From Nephromyces sp. MM_2019 (taxonomy: Eukaryota; Apicomplexa; Aconoidasida; Nephromycida), in the NCBI GenBank assembly GCA_015657535.1, contig JADHZB010001457.1, positions 62,001 through 126,000 of the forward strand: a stretch of 64,000 nt of DNA, given 5' to 3'. Below, in pieces: positions 1 to 13,400 of the stretch. The notes under the pieces were generated by a model that was not told the origin of the DNA, made no database searches, and saw only the letters and a program-made list of their open reading frames with translations. Both the position numbers and the translations under genes were made by a program. Every line of letters starts with the position of its first letter. The first letter of the stretch is position 1.

Positions 1-2880
1 ATAAACCAGCCTTGCGTGTAAAAAATGCGTTATGATTTAGAATCTCTATGCCTCTTGAAGACAAGTTTAAATAGCCTTGTATTCTAGCTGTACTTTCAGT
101 GAAGCAAAATTACAGAAATTACCGGGCAAAAGAACAAATTTTATGATATATAATCCCTGGTTAATCGAATCCATCGCTGAGCATTATATTTTAGCCACGT
201 TGGGGTTACTTGAATACTTGTCGGCGCCTTTCTCTAGTACAAGCAATTTTTGCAGTCGTTCATGTTTTCACTGAGAATTTTTTTTTGTACGACTTGATAT
301 TCACCGGGGAGATACATCGCGCTAGTTAAGTCTAAGGTCGTCGCAATCCGTGCAAGAGGTTTTTATTCTACCTTTCGCACACCAGAAAGTGCATTTCTGT
401 CCTTTTATGGCACCCTCTAATATGCACTTTATCGGGAGAACTTTCACCTGCTTCTTTTCCAGAAGTGTGGTTGCTTGATATTGCCATGTTATGCTTCAAC
501 TGGCGTGAGTCACCACCAGTTTGCTGCAATAAATTCCGTCATTTTCTCTAGTTCCTACATAGTTGCCTGATTCATTGATTCTTCCAGCCAAACCACTGTA
601 ACATGGATTCATGATGCTGCTTTGCATGAGAATTGGGCCACAGTGCACTGAGCGCTATGGTAGCCCGCCGCTGTTGAAAGGCTCAGAGCGAAGGATAGCT
701 GCACAGGGGATTACACAGGAAGAGCATCTCCGCAAAAATCCAGTTTTTCACACCTGCATTAATGATTTCGCGGCATTCTCAAAATCGTTGCACTACAATT
801 GACGCACTAATGGATGCACAACTCTAACACTTCGCTACCGACAGCCTGAAGGTCCTAGTCTTCTAGTGAAGAATTTGGTCATCTGTATTAGTGCTTCATC
901 CTTTCAGATGCTATTTTTGCTTGGCGCGTCTTGTTTCCACTAGAAAGTTTTTGTTGCGTTAGAAATTAAGAATAATAGCTTAGTAATGCGCAACATAAAG
1001 GCAGCGCAATAATTGCTGCGCTCGATCTTTGTGGTAAACTACCAAACCTCGGTTCGCCTTGGTCGCTAACGCAATTATAGGGAAGCCAGGGCTTAGATTT
1101 ATACTTCAGTCCATTATTAATAAGCCCTCGTTAAGCATTTTCCATATATGTTTATATTATAAGAATTGTTGCATCTATTCAGGCATAGCACCGCAAGGGC
1201 ACCCCTTGAAATATTACAGCCACCAAAATTACGTGATGTATACAGCTTTCTAGCTAGCGTGTCCGTAGTTCAGATTCACACATCTGTTTTGATTTGTCGA
1301 TGCTGACAAATTTATTGAAGCTATTTATCAGGAATATGCTATTTCTGCAGCCTCATATACATGGGTTGCTGACCCTGATAAGGATGATTCAAAGCCAGAG
1401 TGAATTTGTCCCCTCCACTATCTAGCCCCATTTGCTCGCTATTTCTAGCGTTCATGCTTTAATTTTACTATTCGAATTGAATCACACTTCAATCAGTAAG
1501 CATGTTTCAGTACAAAGTAAATCAGCCCCCGCCCTCAGCGCTACCTCTATTTAAATACATTGAATACGTGTGCAACAGAAACATCGTGGCACTGCAAAAA
1601 AATTCGAATTATAAATTTGCCTTAAGAATACGTCAAATCGTTGCTACCCAAATATTCTATCAGTACTGACAGAAAAGCATTATTAAATGGGTCATCATTG
1701 CAAGGCAAAGGCGGAAAATTCAGGAGGAGCAAATTTTCCTCCCTAGAGTAATCAGCATTCAGCAGTTTAGCTAAGTGTAAGTTACTTTAATAACAGTTAC
1801 TTTCCGACGCTTCAGCAATACTGAGGCAGCGTAGGGTGTAGGAGCGTGATCAGCGGCTTTACTTCGCGTTAGCACGCTAATAGAGAATGACCAAATAGTA
1901 AAATTCGCTTTCCCACGCCGCCAAGCCTACATTTTGTTCGTAGATAATTTCCAGTGTCAAACATAAAAAAATTGCCAAATCTCCGAAAGACCATTAAAAA
2001 AACTCTTGTCAGTTGATCGCAGAAAGACAACTTCTGCTTGGTAAGAGGGCGATACGAGCCCCATAATTTTAAAAATATCACTCCAATTCAATTATTGTTT
2101 AACGGTGCTTATCGTAATTTCTAGTGGGCCTCGGCGATTACAAAATCATTTCATTTATAAGCAGAAAGGGCTAGTCAGACCACAAAAGCAGTGATTCTGC
2201 GTTACCATTAAAACCTAAAATTACTGCCAGTAAAGAAGCCAATGCTCATCCTTTTCATGCGTGTTATGGCCTAAAAAAAATACGCTGCTCGATCATAGAA
2301 CTGTGACTATGTCAATTAGAAACATGAACAACTTCTTTCTGCTGAACATTCACGATAACCACCGCTACGTAGCACTCAAAAACATGAAATAATAGTATGT
2401 GCAGTGGGTAACTACAGTCATTCAGCTCCTAAGCAGATTCTCCATATAAGAAAACAAGTGAATTAGGCATGCGATCCATCAAACATGAATATTCTACAAC
2501 GAATAAAACTCCAGACCGGAAAAATATAACTACGCTAATATTATCATTGATCCGGTAAGATTCTACACACTGCTTTCAATAATCTTATCTTTATACCCAA
2601 TCTAGGGTGCACATGATCAATCAGGAGGTCTTCTTATGTAGCCTCGTGCGTTTAGTCGCTGCTCGTACAATATGCCTTTTAAAATCAGCTAATGGTTAAA
2701 ATATTACTGTATTCCTTGCATATCTGAAATCTATATTGCTGAAAAACACGATCAAACTATATAAGGCTAGCAAAGCTTGTTAAGTAATTTTTGAAGCCTT
2801 ACAAAACGGAGGCATGAATTACACAAATATATCCTGCCATTTCATCGTAACTACTATGATTTCAGCATGCGAAATTTGCC
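1..2880. other. No gene recognised
   Basis: Only short open frames occur on either strand, and none resembles a known family. One weak hint of coding is a plus-strand stretch at about 462-503. It has a pyrimidine-rich acceptor before it, a GTGAGT donor after it, and a readable frame beginning VWLLDIAMLCFNW between them. I could not link it to another exon, so it is not called as a gene. Confidence 0.5.
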
Positions 2881-5800
2881 TCACAGCGCAATAGTCTTGG
2901 TGCTAGCTATGAGATCTTCCTTCTGCCTCATTGGAGTGGTAAAGTTCACCGAATTCACTTTCATATTCCTGTTATGTTGAGCTCCACCATTCAATGACAT
3001 GTTGTTATAATGCTTAATCGCACAATGTTTCTGGTGCTGTATTAGGCTCCTACACTCTATGAAACTTTTTCCGCATACTTGGCAAGAAGCTAAAATTCCG
3101 CACAGGGGCTTCAAAGTCTCCAGATGTTCTGCCATTCCCCATACATTAGGTATAGCCAATCTACATATGCTGCACGGGTAAAAGTCCGCAGCAGATTGCT
3201 CATGAGCAGTATGGCCAAACGAATTTCTTAAATCTTCCGAAACTTCCAGGGATAATGCTGGCTTCAGAATTTCTACGAGTTCACCGTAAACCTCCGAAAA
3301 ATGCTTCGCCATCATATGATCCCGCCTGAGAGCATTTTTTGAAAAAGTTATGTGCAACTGCACTTTAAAGAGTATAAATGAAAATAAACAAAATCAGAAC
3401 AGAATACCATAAAAATATTAGTTCTATCATTTTCTGTAGCAAGAGCATTCAAAGAAAATTGTCGGAAAATGTCGCCCACTAGCGGGTAAGGTCAAATAAA
3501 AGCATTCACTCAACCAGATGCTGCTGCATGCACACAATAGCGAACCTGCAAATTCCATAATCACATGAGGTACCAATCGCAAGTTCATCAACTAACCGTA
3601 TTAACCGCAATTCTACAAAGTTTATGCAGTAAAATGCATCAAAAAAGAGTTGCCTAGGCTTTCGAAAGGGCATCACTACCAGTTTAGAAAGTTCAGTGAA
3701 TATGACAAAAAATGTTAATTACAGAAAAACATGATATGGCAACCCAGCAAAATCCATAAAAAAATAATTATTTAACAGAAAAAGTCAATAAAGTATTGAT
3801 GAAACACCAGTGCCTGCACATCTTGCAGCAATCTCACACAGCTTTCCATATTAAAAAAGCATTTGAAATAGAATAAAAAGCAGATCGAACAACGCAAAAA
3901 GTTTTAAAAATTGTTGGCTTCATTGAATAGATGAGACCCCCAAAAAAAAACGCAGACTATGGTTACTAAGTTAGCCAAGCGTCATAAACGCACTTCAGTG
4001 GCACAAATAAAGTAAGAGAACACAAGGTTCAGTGCTAGTGCGTGTGCGTGGAGGCTAGATTGGTTGTAGCTATTCTTGGGAGGGGGGGAGTTTGGCATAG
4101 TGTGTGCAAACGCTATATCGGTTGTTGCTCGTCTTTCAGCGCTTTATTTTCAGTACAAAGGATCTACAGCGGAGAAACTTAATTATAATCTATAAAAACC
4201 CATAGTTGTAAAACATTTCTGATGCACAAATTTGCTTGAGTTAGTGATAACCTACTGCACTAAACATTGCAAAATTCAAATGAAATACACTGGTTCCATT
4301 CTTTCTCCTTCTCTGTTGTACGTAAGAAAATCAGCAAAGATGAAAACACAATAGGATATTGCGCTCAAAAGTTTTTAATTTAAATAAAAACCATTATATC
4401 AGTGAAAAACACGCTTTAGCAAGAATGGTATGCATGACATGTTCCCATGAAATTACAAACAAATTTAAAGGCATCGTACTGACAAAACAGAGGAAAAACT
4501 ACCAGCCGAACCTTAGTTATCACATAGTACTAAGAAAATGGAATATACAGCGACAAATGGAAAATGAATCAGAAAAAGAACTTAACGAAAAGACAACACG
4601 AAATCTTTCATTACACCTTAGCAAAATCGAGGACAAGAAGAATCCAAGTAAACACAATTCCATCTACATTAGAAAAAGCAAACATGAAAAATCTACTAGT
4701 GGATATAGCACATTGTTTATTTGCCCCTTGAATAGTAAATAAAGCAATAAACTTACCAAAACCATCTTATACAACCAAAGCCAAACTAACTTACTTCAAA
4801 GCAAAAAAATTATTCCTTGCAGTGAAGCACCATTTTCCTGGAAAACTATTACGCAGGCAAAACTTTAATTACTAAACAAGACTTCAAATAATTCCTGCAT
4901 ATAATTAAGCTTGTATTTTCTATAGACGTTCTATGCCATGCTAAGAATGGCCAAAGTGGCTAAGCCACTCAAAAGTAAACCAGGTTACAAAATTCGTGCT
5001 AAACATAAAGAAGGTACTATTAAAGCATTTTTTTGCAATCAATTCCACAGCCCCAAAAAATAGCTACAGCAGCGTTTTAATAGCTGCCATACCTTGCAGA
5101 ATCATCTTTGCAAACATGCCCACATAATGCGCACGAGGGAAAGCAATAAACCCTGCATTCCTGGGTAATGTTATTAATAGAACTTTTCGGTTGCTCGGGG
5201 GTCCAATTTGAGCCATATTTAAGAAGTTCATGCACTTGACGAGTGTGCGTGAATAATCCCTGCGCACTCTTGAATGTTTTCAGACAATAAGAACACTTAA
5301 ACTCTTGTGTCGTACAAGTCAAAAGCGAGGGGCCCTTGATTTTACCAGTATCAGCCAAGCTAATTGTGTAAACGTCTTTAGAATTCTCAATAAATGATTT
5401 AGAATAATTTTTGCTACCCTCTTCAGTTATTGGGTGTGAAACTTGCAATAATTCTGGCGAATTAATGGCTGAATTAACAGTACTAGCATCAAGTTGTGAG
5501 TAGATTAAAGCAATTTCTTCTGATTCAGCTACCGCGGAAATATTCTCCTCAAAATGCGACTCTAAGACTTCTTGATCACGCATGAAGCCATCCGGTTTCC
5601 AATAAAAAATAAAAGACCAGCTCTGCATATCACTACATGTGTGCCGCTGAGTCTTTAGGTTTTGAAATGATTTCGCATTAGAATTTCGTTTAGAAGAGTA
5701 TCCTGGCCATTTTGAAGATGCGAAGCTTTGAGGATCACTTAGGAGTTCCCACCCATGTAGCCTTGCATGCTCAATAATTCCCCAACGCTCCGCCTGTCCA

Positions 5801-6954
5801 TCTATTAGCGTAATTACCAGTAAGCCTCCTGGAGCTACAGATTCAGAGGCAGAAAAGAAATAGTGGGATAATAAACACCGATGCAACTTGTAGTTCTCCT
5901 GTCCCAAATGAGGATGATTCCATACAACTACATCAAAATTTTCACTAGGAAACGACTTATTCAGCTCCCAAGCATTGACATTGTGATATATGGCTCCATT
6001 TTTTAATTTGCGGAATTGTTCTAACACTTCTTTGGACTCTGGGTACTTTCTCAAGACCTCTTCTGAGGAGTCAAATGAAGAAGCGAAGACAAAAGTATCA
6101 TACCAATCTTTTCCTCGTTTTTTCAAATAAGCAATAATTGCGAGCAGCAACGGAGGACAGTCACATGGCTCAGGCACAAAACCAAAAAAGATCTCGGAAT
6201 TACACTGCCCCTTGGGAGAAGGGGGTTCCTGCACAAAATACTTAAGCTTCTCAGCACGTGAAGTAAGCTCTACATCGTAATCGAGTGCCTTTTTCAACGG
6301 TGCAGAATTATTATTCTGATTTATGGCACAGTTAGCTGAGAAAGTAATTTGAGGGACAATTGAGTCAGCAGTTGATGAGGCATGTGGCAAGTCGTCCGGG
6401 GGAAGCGGGAATCCGCTACCCGGCACCTTCAGCATAAAATCCTTGTCAAATTTTTCAGAGCTAATTTGATGTTTCGGCGCAAGAGTACTTACATCGTTAC
6501 AGCCATTTTCATCTGTTTTGCAGCAATAACTTTCTGCGCTCTCCTGCGGTGCAAATTCGCTTCTGCACATTACTACCTCTTCCCCAGTTAGAGCAGCATT
6601 ATTGTGGGTATCTTGACGTAAACTTTTGTAAGTATCTTCATGATTAGATTTTCCCATTTGAATATTTTGAGTCGCAATGACGCCATTTGTGATATTCTTC
6701 CAATATGAGGAGCACTGGCCACTGGCGATGCTTTTCATACATTCCAAGTCACCTATGCGACTATGTGCTTGGGGAAGCTTCAGGTTTACCAATTCCAATT
6801 TGGGCCATTCTACACCGCTTTCCACATTCCAGCAGCTGTCCAGCATCTTATGCTTGTTATTATGTAAAGAAAGAAGCTTACAAAGAGCCAAGGAAAAGCT
6901 AAAATTGCCATCCCCTACAGTGAGGAGCCGAGGCTTCCTATTAGGCGATGGCAT
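2881..6954 (-). CDS. BMT5-like (DUF2431) methyltransferase-fold protein with C2H2 zinc fingers
   Basis: The large first exon (6954 down to 5093) begins MPSPNRKPRLLTVGDGNFSF, the glycine-rich SAM-site start of the DUF2431/BMT5-like fold, usually written VGDGNFSFSLAL. Later it has FDVVVWNHPHLG, GGLLVITLIDGQ and a PGYSSKR segment, all in family order. BMT5 proteins methylate uridine N3 in large-subunit rRNA; that activity is inferred here. About residues 80-250 form an insert between the two halves of the fold. Near the exon end is a C2H2 finger (CSYC...HTRQVH), then CALC at the border. The last exon (about 3357-2881) continues with CSIC...H and CQVC...H fingers. The donor at 5092 leaves phase 2 while the likely acceptor at 3357 reads phase 0, so a short exon in the 1.7-kb intron is probably missing from this model. 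The domain call is firm; the 3' structure is not. Confidence 0.75.
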
Positions 6955-9084
6955 GAGGAGGCAATGGGAACCATATATCCAGTAGTACGCAAAAAAATAT
7001 TATTAAATTTCTGTTGGGAGGGTGGTATATCTTATAACTGTGTTTGTAGAGGCCCAGGAATAGACGTAAAAAAAACTGGAATCTCATTATAGCGGTACAA
7101 GCAACACCCCCCCACATTACCTAATAAGCAGGGAAAGTGCTAGCGCAGCATCTAGGGTTATATCTTCACTCCGAAAAAAGTGACATGAAAACGTGGTTTT
7201 AAACTACTGAGCAGGGTGCTATAGGCGAGGCAGCTGGGTAGCACAAGCCGGATAATAATCAACCTTCTCAAAGTGAATGTGAAGAGCTTCATGCCGAAAT
7301 TATCTTCACGCGCTCATTCACAATGCCTCGTCCCTCTACTCTGACAGCGACCCCTTGGACTGACTGGGCGTACCCCGGCAAGCCATTGTACCTCAACGTT
7401 CGCGGTACCGTTATCCAATTGGCCGAGGTTGTGAGAGATTGCCCAAGGGATTGTACTAAGGGAAGCAAGTAGTAAGCGTAGTACACATCCTGTACTCCCC
7501 AATAAAGCATGTTATGGGAAAATGGAGAGCTAAAACCAGGCAACAAAGAATTGTAAATTAAATGGTGCCCCTAGTGATCCATTCCTCAGCGGGCTTGAGC
7601 CTTAGCGTATCAACTAGCCTGTTTCATGAAATCTGCATTCTACGTAGACAGTGAATTGCTCGCCAAGTGGAATAGCAGCTCACGAAGCATCGATAAGCAA
7701 TGTTCTGTTTTCGTGTGTAACGGAAAATCAGATAATATGCCATTCCTGCAAATCACATTTACTTTGGGACTCTCCCAGATAACTTCATATAGAGTGGAAT
7801 TTAAAAATACACCTTCGCTGTTTGTTCATTCTCCAGGATTTACAGGTCCTGTCTGCTCGAGGTACGCGTTTGTGCCGACTACAATTCGAAAGCGGTGAAC
7901 AGATGAGCCAGGCGAGTACATGTTCTTTTTAGCAACTTTCTTTATCACTACCTTATATGCAATATTTTATCTCCCTGTTAATTTTTAAGACTTGGAGCTT
8001 CTTCAACCCCAAAATTTCGTTGCTTACGCTTTAGCGTCAGGAATTATATAAAAGAGATGAGCAGCCGCTTTCAAGCAGTAGAATGTCAAGTATTGGCATG
8101 AATAAATTAACTAGCAGAGCCAAGTCAGCAGCAACTAATATTTCAGCATTGTAGTCTCCAGGATATATTGTAATGGCTTACTTACTTGTTGCACCTTTCT
8201 GCATAGAGGTGGCATGTCAACTTACTTCCTGTTAACCCCATATTTTTTGTATAGAATAACTGATAAGCATGAAAATATAGTGTATGCCAAGGCCATGCCC
8301 AAAAGGTATCGTACACATTGCGATTAAGTCAGCAGACCCAGCTAATAATGCTACCAACGCAGTTGGTGAATATTGTCCCATGTGCGTAGTACGCCAAACA
8401 TACGGGGATCCTTATCTTCCAAACCGGCTCTTTTAACCTACAGCTAAAAATACTGGAGGGCTTAGCTGTCTTACATCTTGCAAAATCAATAATATGCGTT
8501 AATCTTGGAAGGGGATTCGGCAAAATTTAGCCTTAAGGGTAAAACCTTCTTTATCATGCATAGTTATATTTCAAGTACTATATTTCGGGCAACCCCTTTT
8601 CCAACAATGCTTTTTTTCATTCTAAACTGTAGCTGCATAAACTAGAGCTGCAATCAAAATTGGCTGGAGTACCCAAGAAATAAGCGTATGTGGAATACCC
8701 TAAAGAGTTACACATCACGATCCGCCGTAACGCTTATATCAACGTTTCATGTAAGAGTAATGATGGTAGTGCATTTTGTCCAGCTTCTCCTATCATATTT
8801 GTACGAATCACATCATGACGATTCAGCTTGCATCGATGGTACAAGGCAGCAAATTATAATATTCTGCCACTGAAACTCACCCCCTTGTTTTTATTAGGTG
8901 TCGAATTTTTAAGTGTAAGTCAACAATCAGAAGAACCGAAAGACTCATTATTTTATAATCAGGTGATGCGTCTGTGCAGCCCCAAAACTAGTCCATTGAA
9001 CAGCCAGCCCCCTCACTTAAATTTTAAGCTTTTGAAGCGTTAATCTGCAGGGATAATATCCCTCCATAGCGTTGTCTACTTGAT
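6955..9084. other. Intergenic; one possible minus-strand exon
   Basis: No family is recognised. At 7289-7546 the minus strand has an 85-codon open frame of higher GC than its surroundings, containing TSANWITVPRTLRYNGLPGY, with a pyrimidine-rich AG near 7533. It could be an exon of an unseen gene, but an overlapping minus frame (7314-7502) is also open, so the reading is uncertain. A 90-codon plus frame at 7626-7898 shows no family features. Confidence 0.35.
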
Positions 9085-10434
9085 TTAAGTTTCTGACTTA
9101 CTACCTTGAGAGTCTTTTTTCACAAAAAATTTGTTTTCTCCGAATTCGTTTATTGCACAACTTGCGAGACCACAAGCTGTATTCCACGTTTCGTACCCTA
9201 TAAGAGTTGCCAACCAAATGAAAGAATCTAGCATTGGTAGTAAAAATCTTTCACTGATATTTTTCATAGTAAGATCGGCAGCACTGCCTACATTCACATC
9301 GAAATTGTGAAATCGCACCGATTTCTCATTGTCCGGTTGTGGCTGATACACCATGTATAGCTGACCAGACTTAGGATCTACATAGTATGGCGTATTTAAT
9401 TCAGAAGTGCCAGCTTGCTTCGGCTGCTGTAAATAAGCCCGCGGAAGGTTCATGCTGCTATCCCCAGATAGTGGAGGAGCTGCGTAGTTGGTGTCAGGAA
9501 AGACATTCGGTATTAGATTCTGCCTCTGATTTACTAGATTGGGAATTACCGAATAATGCTCCGCGGGTACCACAGGTGGAACCTCAGTAACGTATGGAGG
9601 ATTGCCTATGACGGCTTGGGAATGAATCGATTGAGGAAATACCGGAGGAATATGCATTTCCACGGGGTTATGCTGTACTGGGTATTGGTTACTACTCACA
9701 GGAAACGCATCGTAAGGGGGTGGCTTGGAGTGATATATATAGTTTGAGGCTTGCCCCATCTGCAACCCCTCTGGTACAGGATGATGCTCATAAGAATAAT
9801 ATGGAATTTCATAGTAAGGTGTATACAAATTTTTTTCGCTAGGGGAGTATGGACCGGTATGCATCATCCTGGTAGATGTCGACATAGGATTTGTTTCATT
9901 TACCACTACATAGGGGGGATTCCCTGTATCTGTATAGCCCGCAAGGTTTTGGGCTATGCTTCCTTGATTGGTAGTGCTTGGAATCGAAGATATATTCGTG
10001 ATATGTGTGGTGTCATCGATCGCTGAGCTATTACGTAGGGGCACTCCATTATGCGCCACACCGCTTATTCTGTAGCCATTTCTTGCCGTTCCAACGTAGC
10101 GTGGCGTTGACGAAGCAACGGAGGCACGCACAGGCTGTGGAGCTGCTGCTTGCTTGGTCGGCTGAAAATACTCGGACCCTTCCATTTGAGGCTGATGCGA
10201 GGGGTGTTCTGTAAACCTAATGCATTCTGAGACTTCGTTACAAAAATCTAGGCACTCGACCATGACTGGCTTTCCAGTAGTGATTCTCAGGGGCCTAGCA
10301 GGATCATTGTGAGGCGGTAAATACGACTGACTGACGTTCTGATGTAAAATTTGAGAAGCATTATTTCCCCTTCGGTCGCCTATGAAATTAGACGGCTTCG
10401 AGCTGCCGGGGTCGCCGAACATCGACATCTTCAC
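9085..10434 (-). CDS. Pro/Tyr/Asn-rich hypothetical protein, 449 aa
   Basis: This is an uninterrupted 449-codon frame starting MKMSMFGDPGSSKPSNFIGD and ending in stop. I do not recognise the family. Residues 1-60 are polar with a PLRITTGKPVMVECLDFCNE segment. Residues 90-370 are rich in Pro, Tyr, Asn, Ser and His, with many PYY and PPYV motifs, as in low-complexity scaffold or cytoskeletal proteins. The end (about 375-440) is more ordered, with RFHNFDVNVG and an amphipathic or hydrophobic stretch LLPMLDSFIWLATLIGY followed by Cys residues. No signal peptide is seen. It is the longest uninterrupted frame after the zinc-finger gene, and overlapping frames on the other strand are short. The lack of introns is unusual for this window. 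A membrane-skeleton role (for example, inner membrane complex) is only a guess. Confidence 0.7.
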   Translation of the reverse strand: MKMSMFGDPGSSKPSNFIGDRRGNNASQILHQNVSQSYLPPHNDPARPLRITTGKPVMVECLDFCNEVSECIRFTEHPSHQPQMEGSEYFQPTKQAAAPQPVRASVASSTPRYVGTARNGYRISGVAHNGVPLRNSSAIDDTTHITNISSIPSTTNQGSIAQNLAGYTDTGNPPYVVVNETNPMSTSTRMMHTGPYSPSEKNLYTPYYEIPYYSYEHHPVPEGLQMGQASNYIYHSKPPPYDAFPVSSNQYPVQHNPVEMHIPPVFPQSIHSQAVIGNPPYVTEVPPVVPAEHYSVIPNLVNQRQNLIPNVFPDTNYAAPPLSGDSSMNLPRAYLQQPKQAGTSELNTPYYVDPKSGQLYMVYQPQPDNEKSVRFHNFDVNVGSAADLTMKNISERFLLPMLDSFIWLATLIGYETWNTACGLASCAINEFGENKFFVKKDSQGSKSET

Positions 10435-13400
10435 TAGAGCTTAAAAAGTAAGTCGCACACGCCTGGTGTGGAAAAAAGCTCAATAACCTATTAATTAAAT
10501 AAGGTAGCGCAGGCCTCATATAAGTTAGAAAAACTGGCCCGTTCCGCGCTCTTTGTTGTCAGCTCATTACCGTGATTCTCAGACATTCCGCCTGGGCACC
10601 TCCTAATTGTAGTACTGATATCGCTAGCTATCACTAAATCATAAAAATAGCGTATTTACTACAAGCCTGTCATCAGATCCCTTCATCACCTTGAGTGGGT
10701 TTTCTGTCAGGTGATACGGTCTATAGTGCAAGACGCTTCTTCCTTTGCTGTAACTTAAGACAATTTCCACTGATGAGCCTTACGTCAGTGTAGCAGTATT
10801 TCGGTTTTGTACAAATAAAAAGCGGAGTAGCGAAAAAACCGCGGTACACGCCGATATGAGTCCCTGAGTTTTCACGTGAGTATACTGACCTCATTATTGA
10901 TCTTTAGGCATCTGAATGCGAGGTGTGGCATCGCGAAGCATTAACAAGAAGCGATGCTACTGTCTTCGCCAAATTCGTATTCCAAACTGCGGAGTGAGTG
11001 TACTAGCAAGATTACCACTAGAAGTTTTCTAGCAAGAAAGTCATGCGACAGAAATATTACTGTAGATTTACCTCGGCGTATGCATCTCTTTTTTCCGTTC
11101 TTCCCGCAGCTGTGACTACATGGGTACAAAGTTGTCAAGCTTAATCTCTCCCTTAGCTCGATGCACTCCTTTCTCAGGAGAATATATTTGAACCGGTTGA
11201 ACGAACCTGGGATAAAAAATGAGGATAGGCGTTTCTATGAGAAATACACAAAAGTCGTTCTTTATTTTTTGCAATATTATCTTTTCAGTAAAAATAAGTG
11301 GATACTCTTTATGAAAGCTCGGAGAAAATGATATCCTACTTTAACACAAAGTATTAAGTTGCAGATTGGATACAGCCTGCTCTTGGTGAATATTCAAAAG
11401 CACCTTCAGAGTTCAAGCTATGATAAAGGCCTTATAATTAGTGGTTGTTGTACTGCTGCAGCTTGTAAGGAGCAAAAAAAATTAAAACCACGCTTCTATT
11501 CTACATAGCAAGTCATTACTGCTCGATAAGGTAATCTTTGCTCCCAGTAATACAATTTCCTATTGGCTTATTTAGACTTTATATACTACATACTTGGTTC
11601 CTCGCCTTCGCAGGCCACTATCAATCATGGAGTTATCACTCAAAAGTTACCATGAAAGTATAACATTTTTTTGGACCATGTTAGAACAAGTAAACTAGGA
11701 AAAATATGGGAAAGCTACGCGGCTTTGATACCATTAAATTATTGTAGTTTTATTCTAAAACTACTGTAATTCCATTGAAACTTTAGTCGGTGCAGGAAAG
11801 CATGCTAAAAAGCAATGGCATATATATAGGATGCAAAACATAAGTTTATAATGCAACGCTAAGGCCAATCTACTACCCTCTAAATCATGCGGAAATAAAT
11901 TCTTAATTATATTCAGGCTTATAGGTTAATACTCGTGGCTGTAATTCATGGTAACTCTGGCTGCCAATCAATGTAACAAGCGGCTATGCAAGGCTGCTTC
12001 CAAGGCAAAGAATCATGTATACATTCCAAGAATAGTCAACGTACTAAAGGCATTTTCACGCCAAAAAGTTAGTTTATCGAAGGCTTTATACAATAGAATT
12101 AACCGCTTTATGGTAACTCTCAAAACTTTTTGTAACATAGTTACACAATCCAAAAGCGTTGGGGCCAACATTTTCTCGCTGCCCTCGTGATTCCTCTTTT
12201 TTACCTAGTTTTCCTAGTATCTACTTTTCTCTAGCTACCATCGGATTAGTGTTTAAAAATATATTGCTCATCTTACATTGCACTCACGCTATTCCACATT
12301 TTAGAAGGTATTTCTTATAATACAAGCCTAGAAACTAGCATCAACTTCAATAGTTGTGGACTTTTCTTTAGAGGCTTCATATAGCGCGCATATCTCATCC
12401 TACAAAAAAATGCTGGCGCACCTCAATTCTTGCGCCCTCATGCTACGTTTACGCCACTTATCCATCGGTTCATTTTGTTTTCACTTGAAATTAACCAACA
12501 TATTTTTGCAAGCATATTACCATAGTCCGTTCGAGGGCCAACAGGCAAAATTTACCATACTTTCAAGCATTGAAATGGATATTTGTACATGCTGACAGCC
12601 ACCCGTTTATTCTAGACCAAGTTTGCCGTGCTACCTATGCAGGAGGATATGCCGCTTTAAGGTCTTCGAATTGATCATAAGCACGTAGCGGTATCCCTTC
12701 GAGCTGTGCTTCAGCTAAGTGCAACTCAGCGCACCACACAGGTTCCCACTAAATCTAAAGTCTAGTGTAATATACGTAGTATTCGCCACTTGCCAGCCCT
12801 GAGTTCCTATTACAGGACCCTGTAGGCGGAAAAGCAAGACTATGCCCTGGCATGGTGTAACCAGCGAGTGTGCTGAAGGTAGAATAGTCAAGAGGGGCAC
12901 AACAAGCACGGTAGCAAGTCTGAGCGCACAACTAGGTACAGCAGTGCCTTACAGGCAGCATGTGCATGTGGCCTCGATTACTAAATCGGTAGCCCATTAG
13001 ATCACTACATATGAGAAAGATACAAGGAATACGTGTGAAGCCCAGTCTTCATATCACAGTATCAATCTTCGGCGTACCAATGTCTACAACTGCATAAGAA
13101 AGCTGAGAAAATGCCTAGGCAGGAGTACCCGCGGGTACTCCGTCAAAACTAAGCTTCGTTACATGTACTGTTCCACCAACTGCATCCAAACAGTGCGCAT
13201 ACACTAGTGTCAGTTTCCGTTGAGCATCACTATGAGGGATATTAAGATTGAACAAAATACAGAAACAAAGTTTAAGGTGTAGCAAAAAACATTGCTAATA
13301 CATGCATAACTACGAAATGCTTTGCTTAAAATTTTTTACTATTTTAACTAATTTACAGCTGGGCCTGAGAGGTATGAGCGTGCATCAGCGTAGTGGATCA

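Noticed and set aside
6382..6985. Plus-strand frames over the methyltransferase gene
   Set aside because: They are antisense shadows of the BMT5-like exon, whose family motifs are on the minus strand.
9387..10214. Plus-strand frames of 63-91 codons over the 449-aa gene
   Set aside because: They are shadows of the longer minus-strand frame, with Trp/Cys-rich composition typical of antisense reading.
11948..12190. Basic 80-codon plus frame
   Set aside because: No family signature, no linked splice sites, and a length expected by chance over 64 kb.
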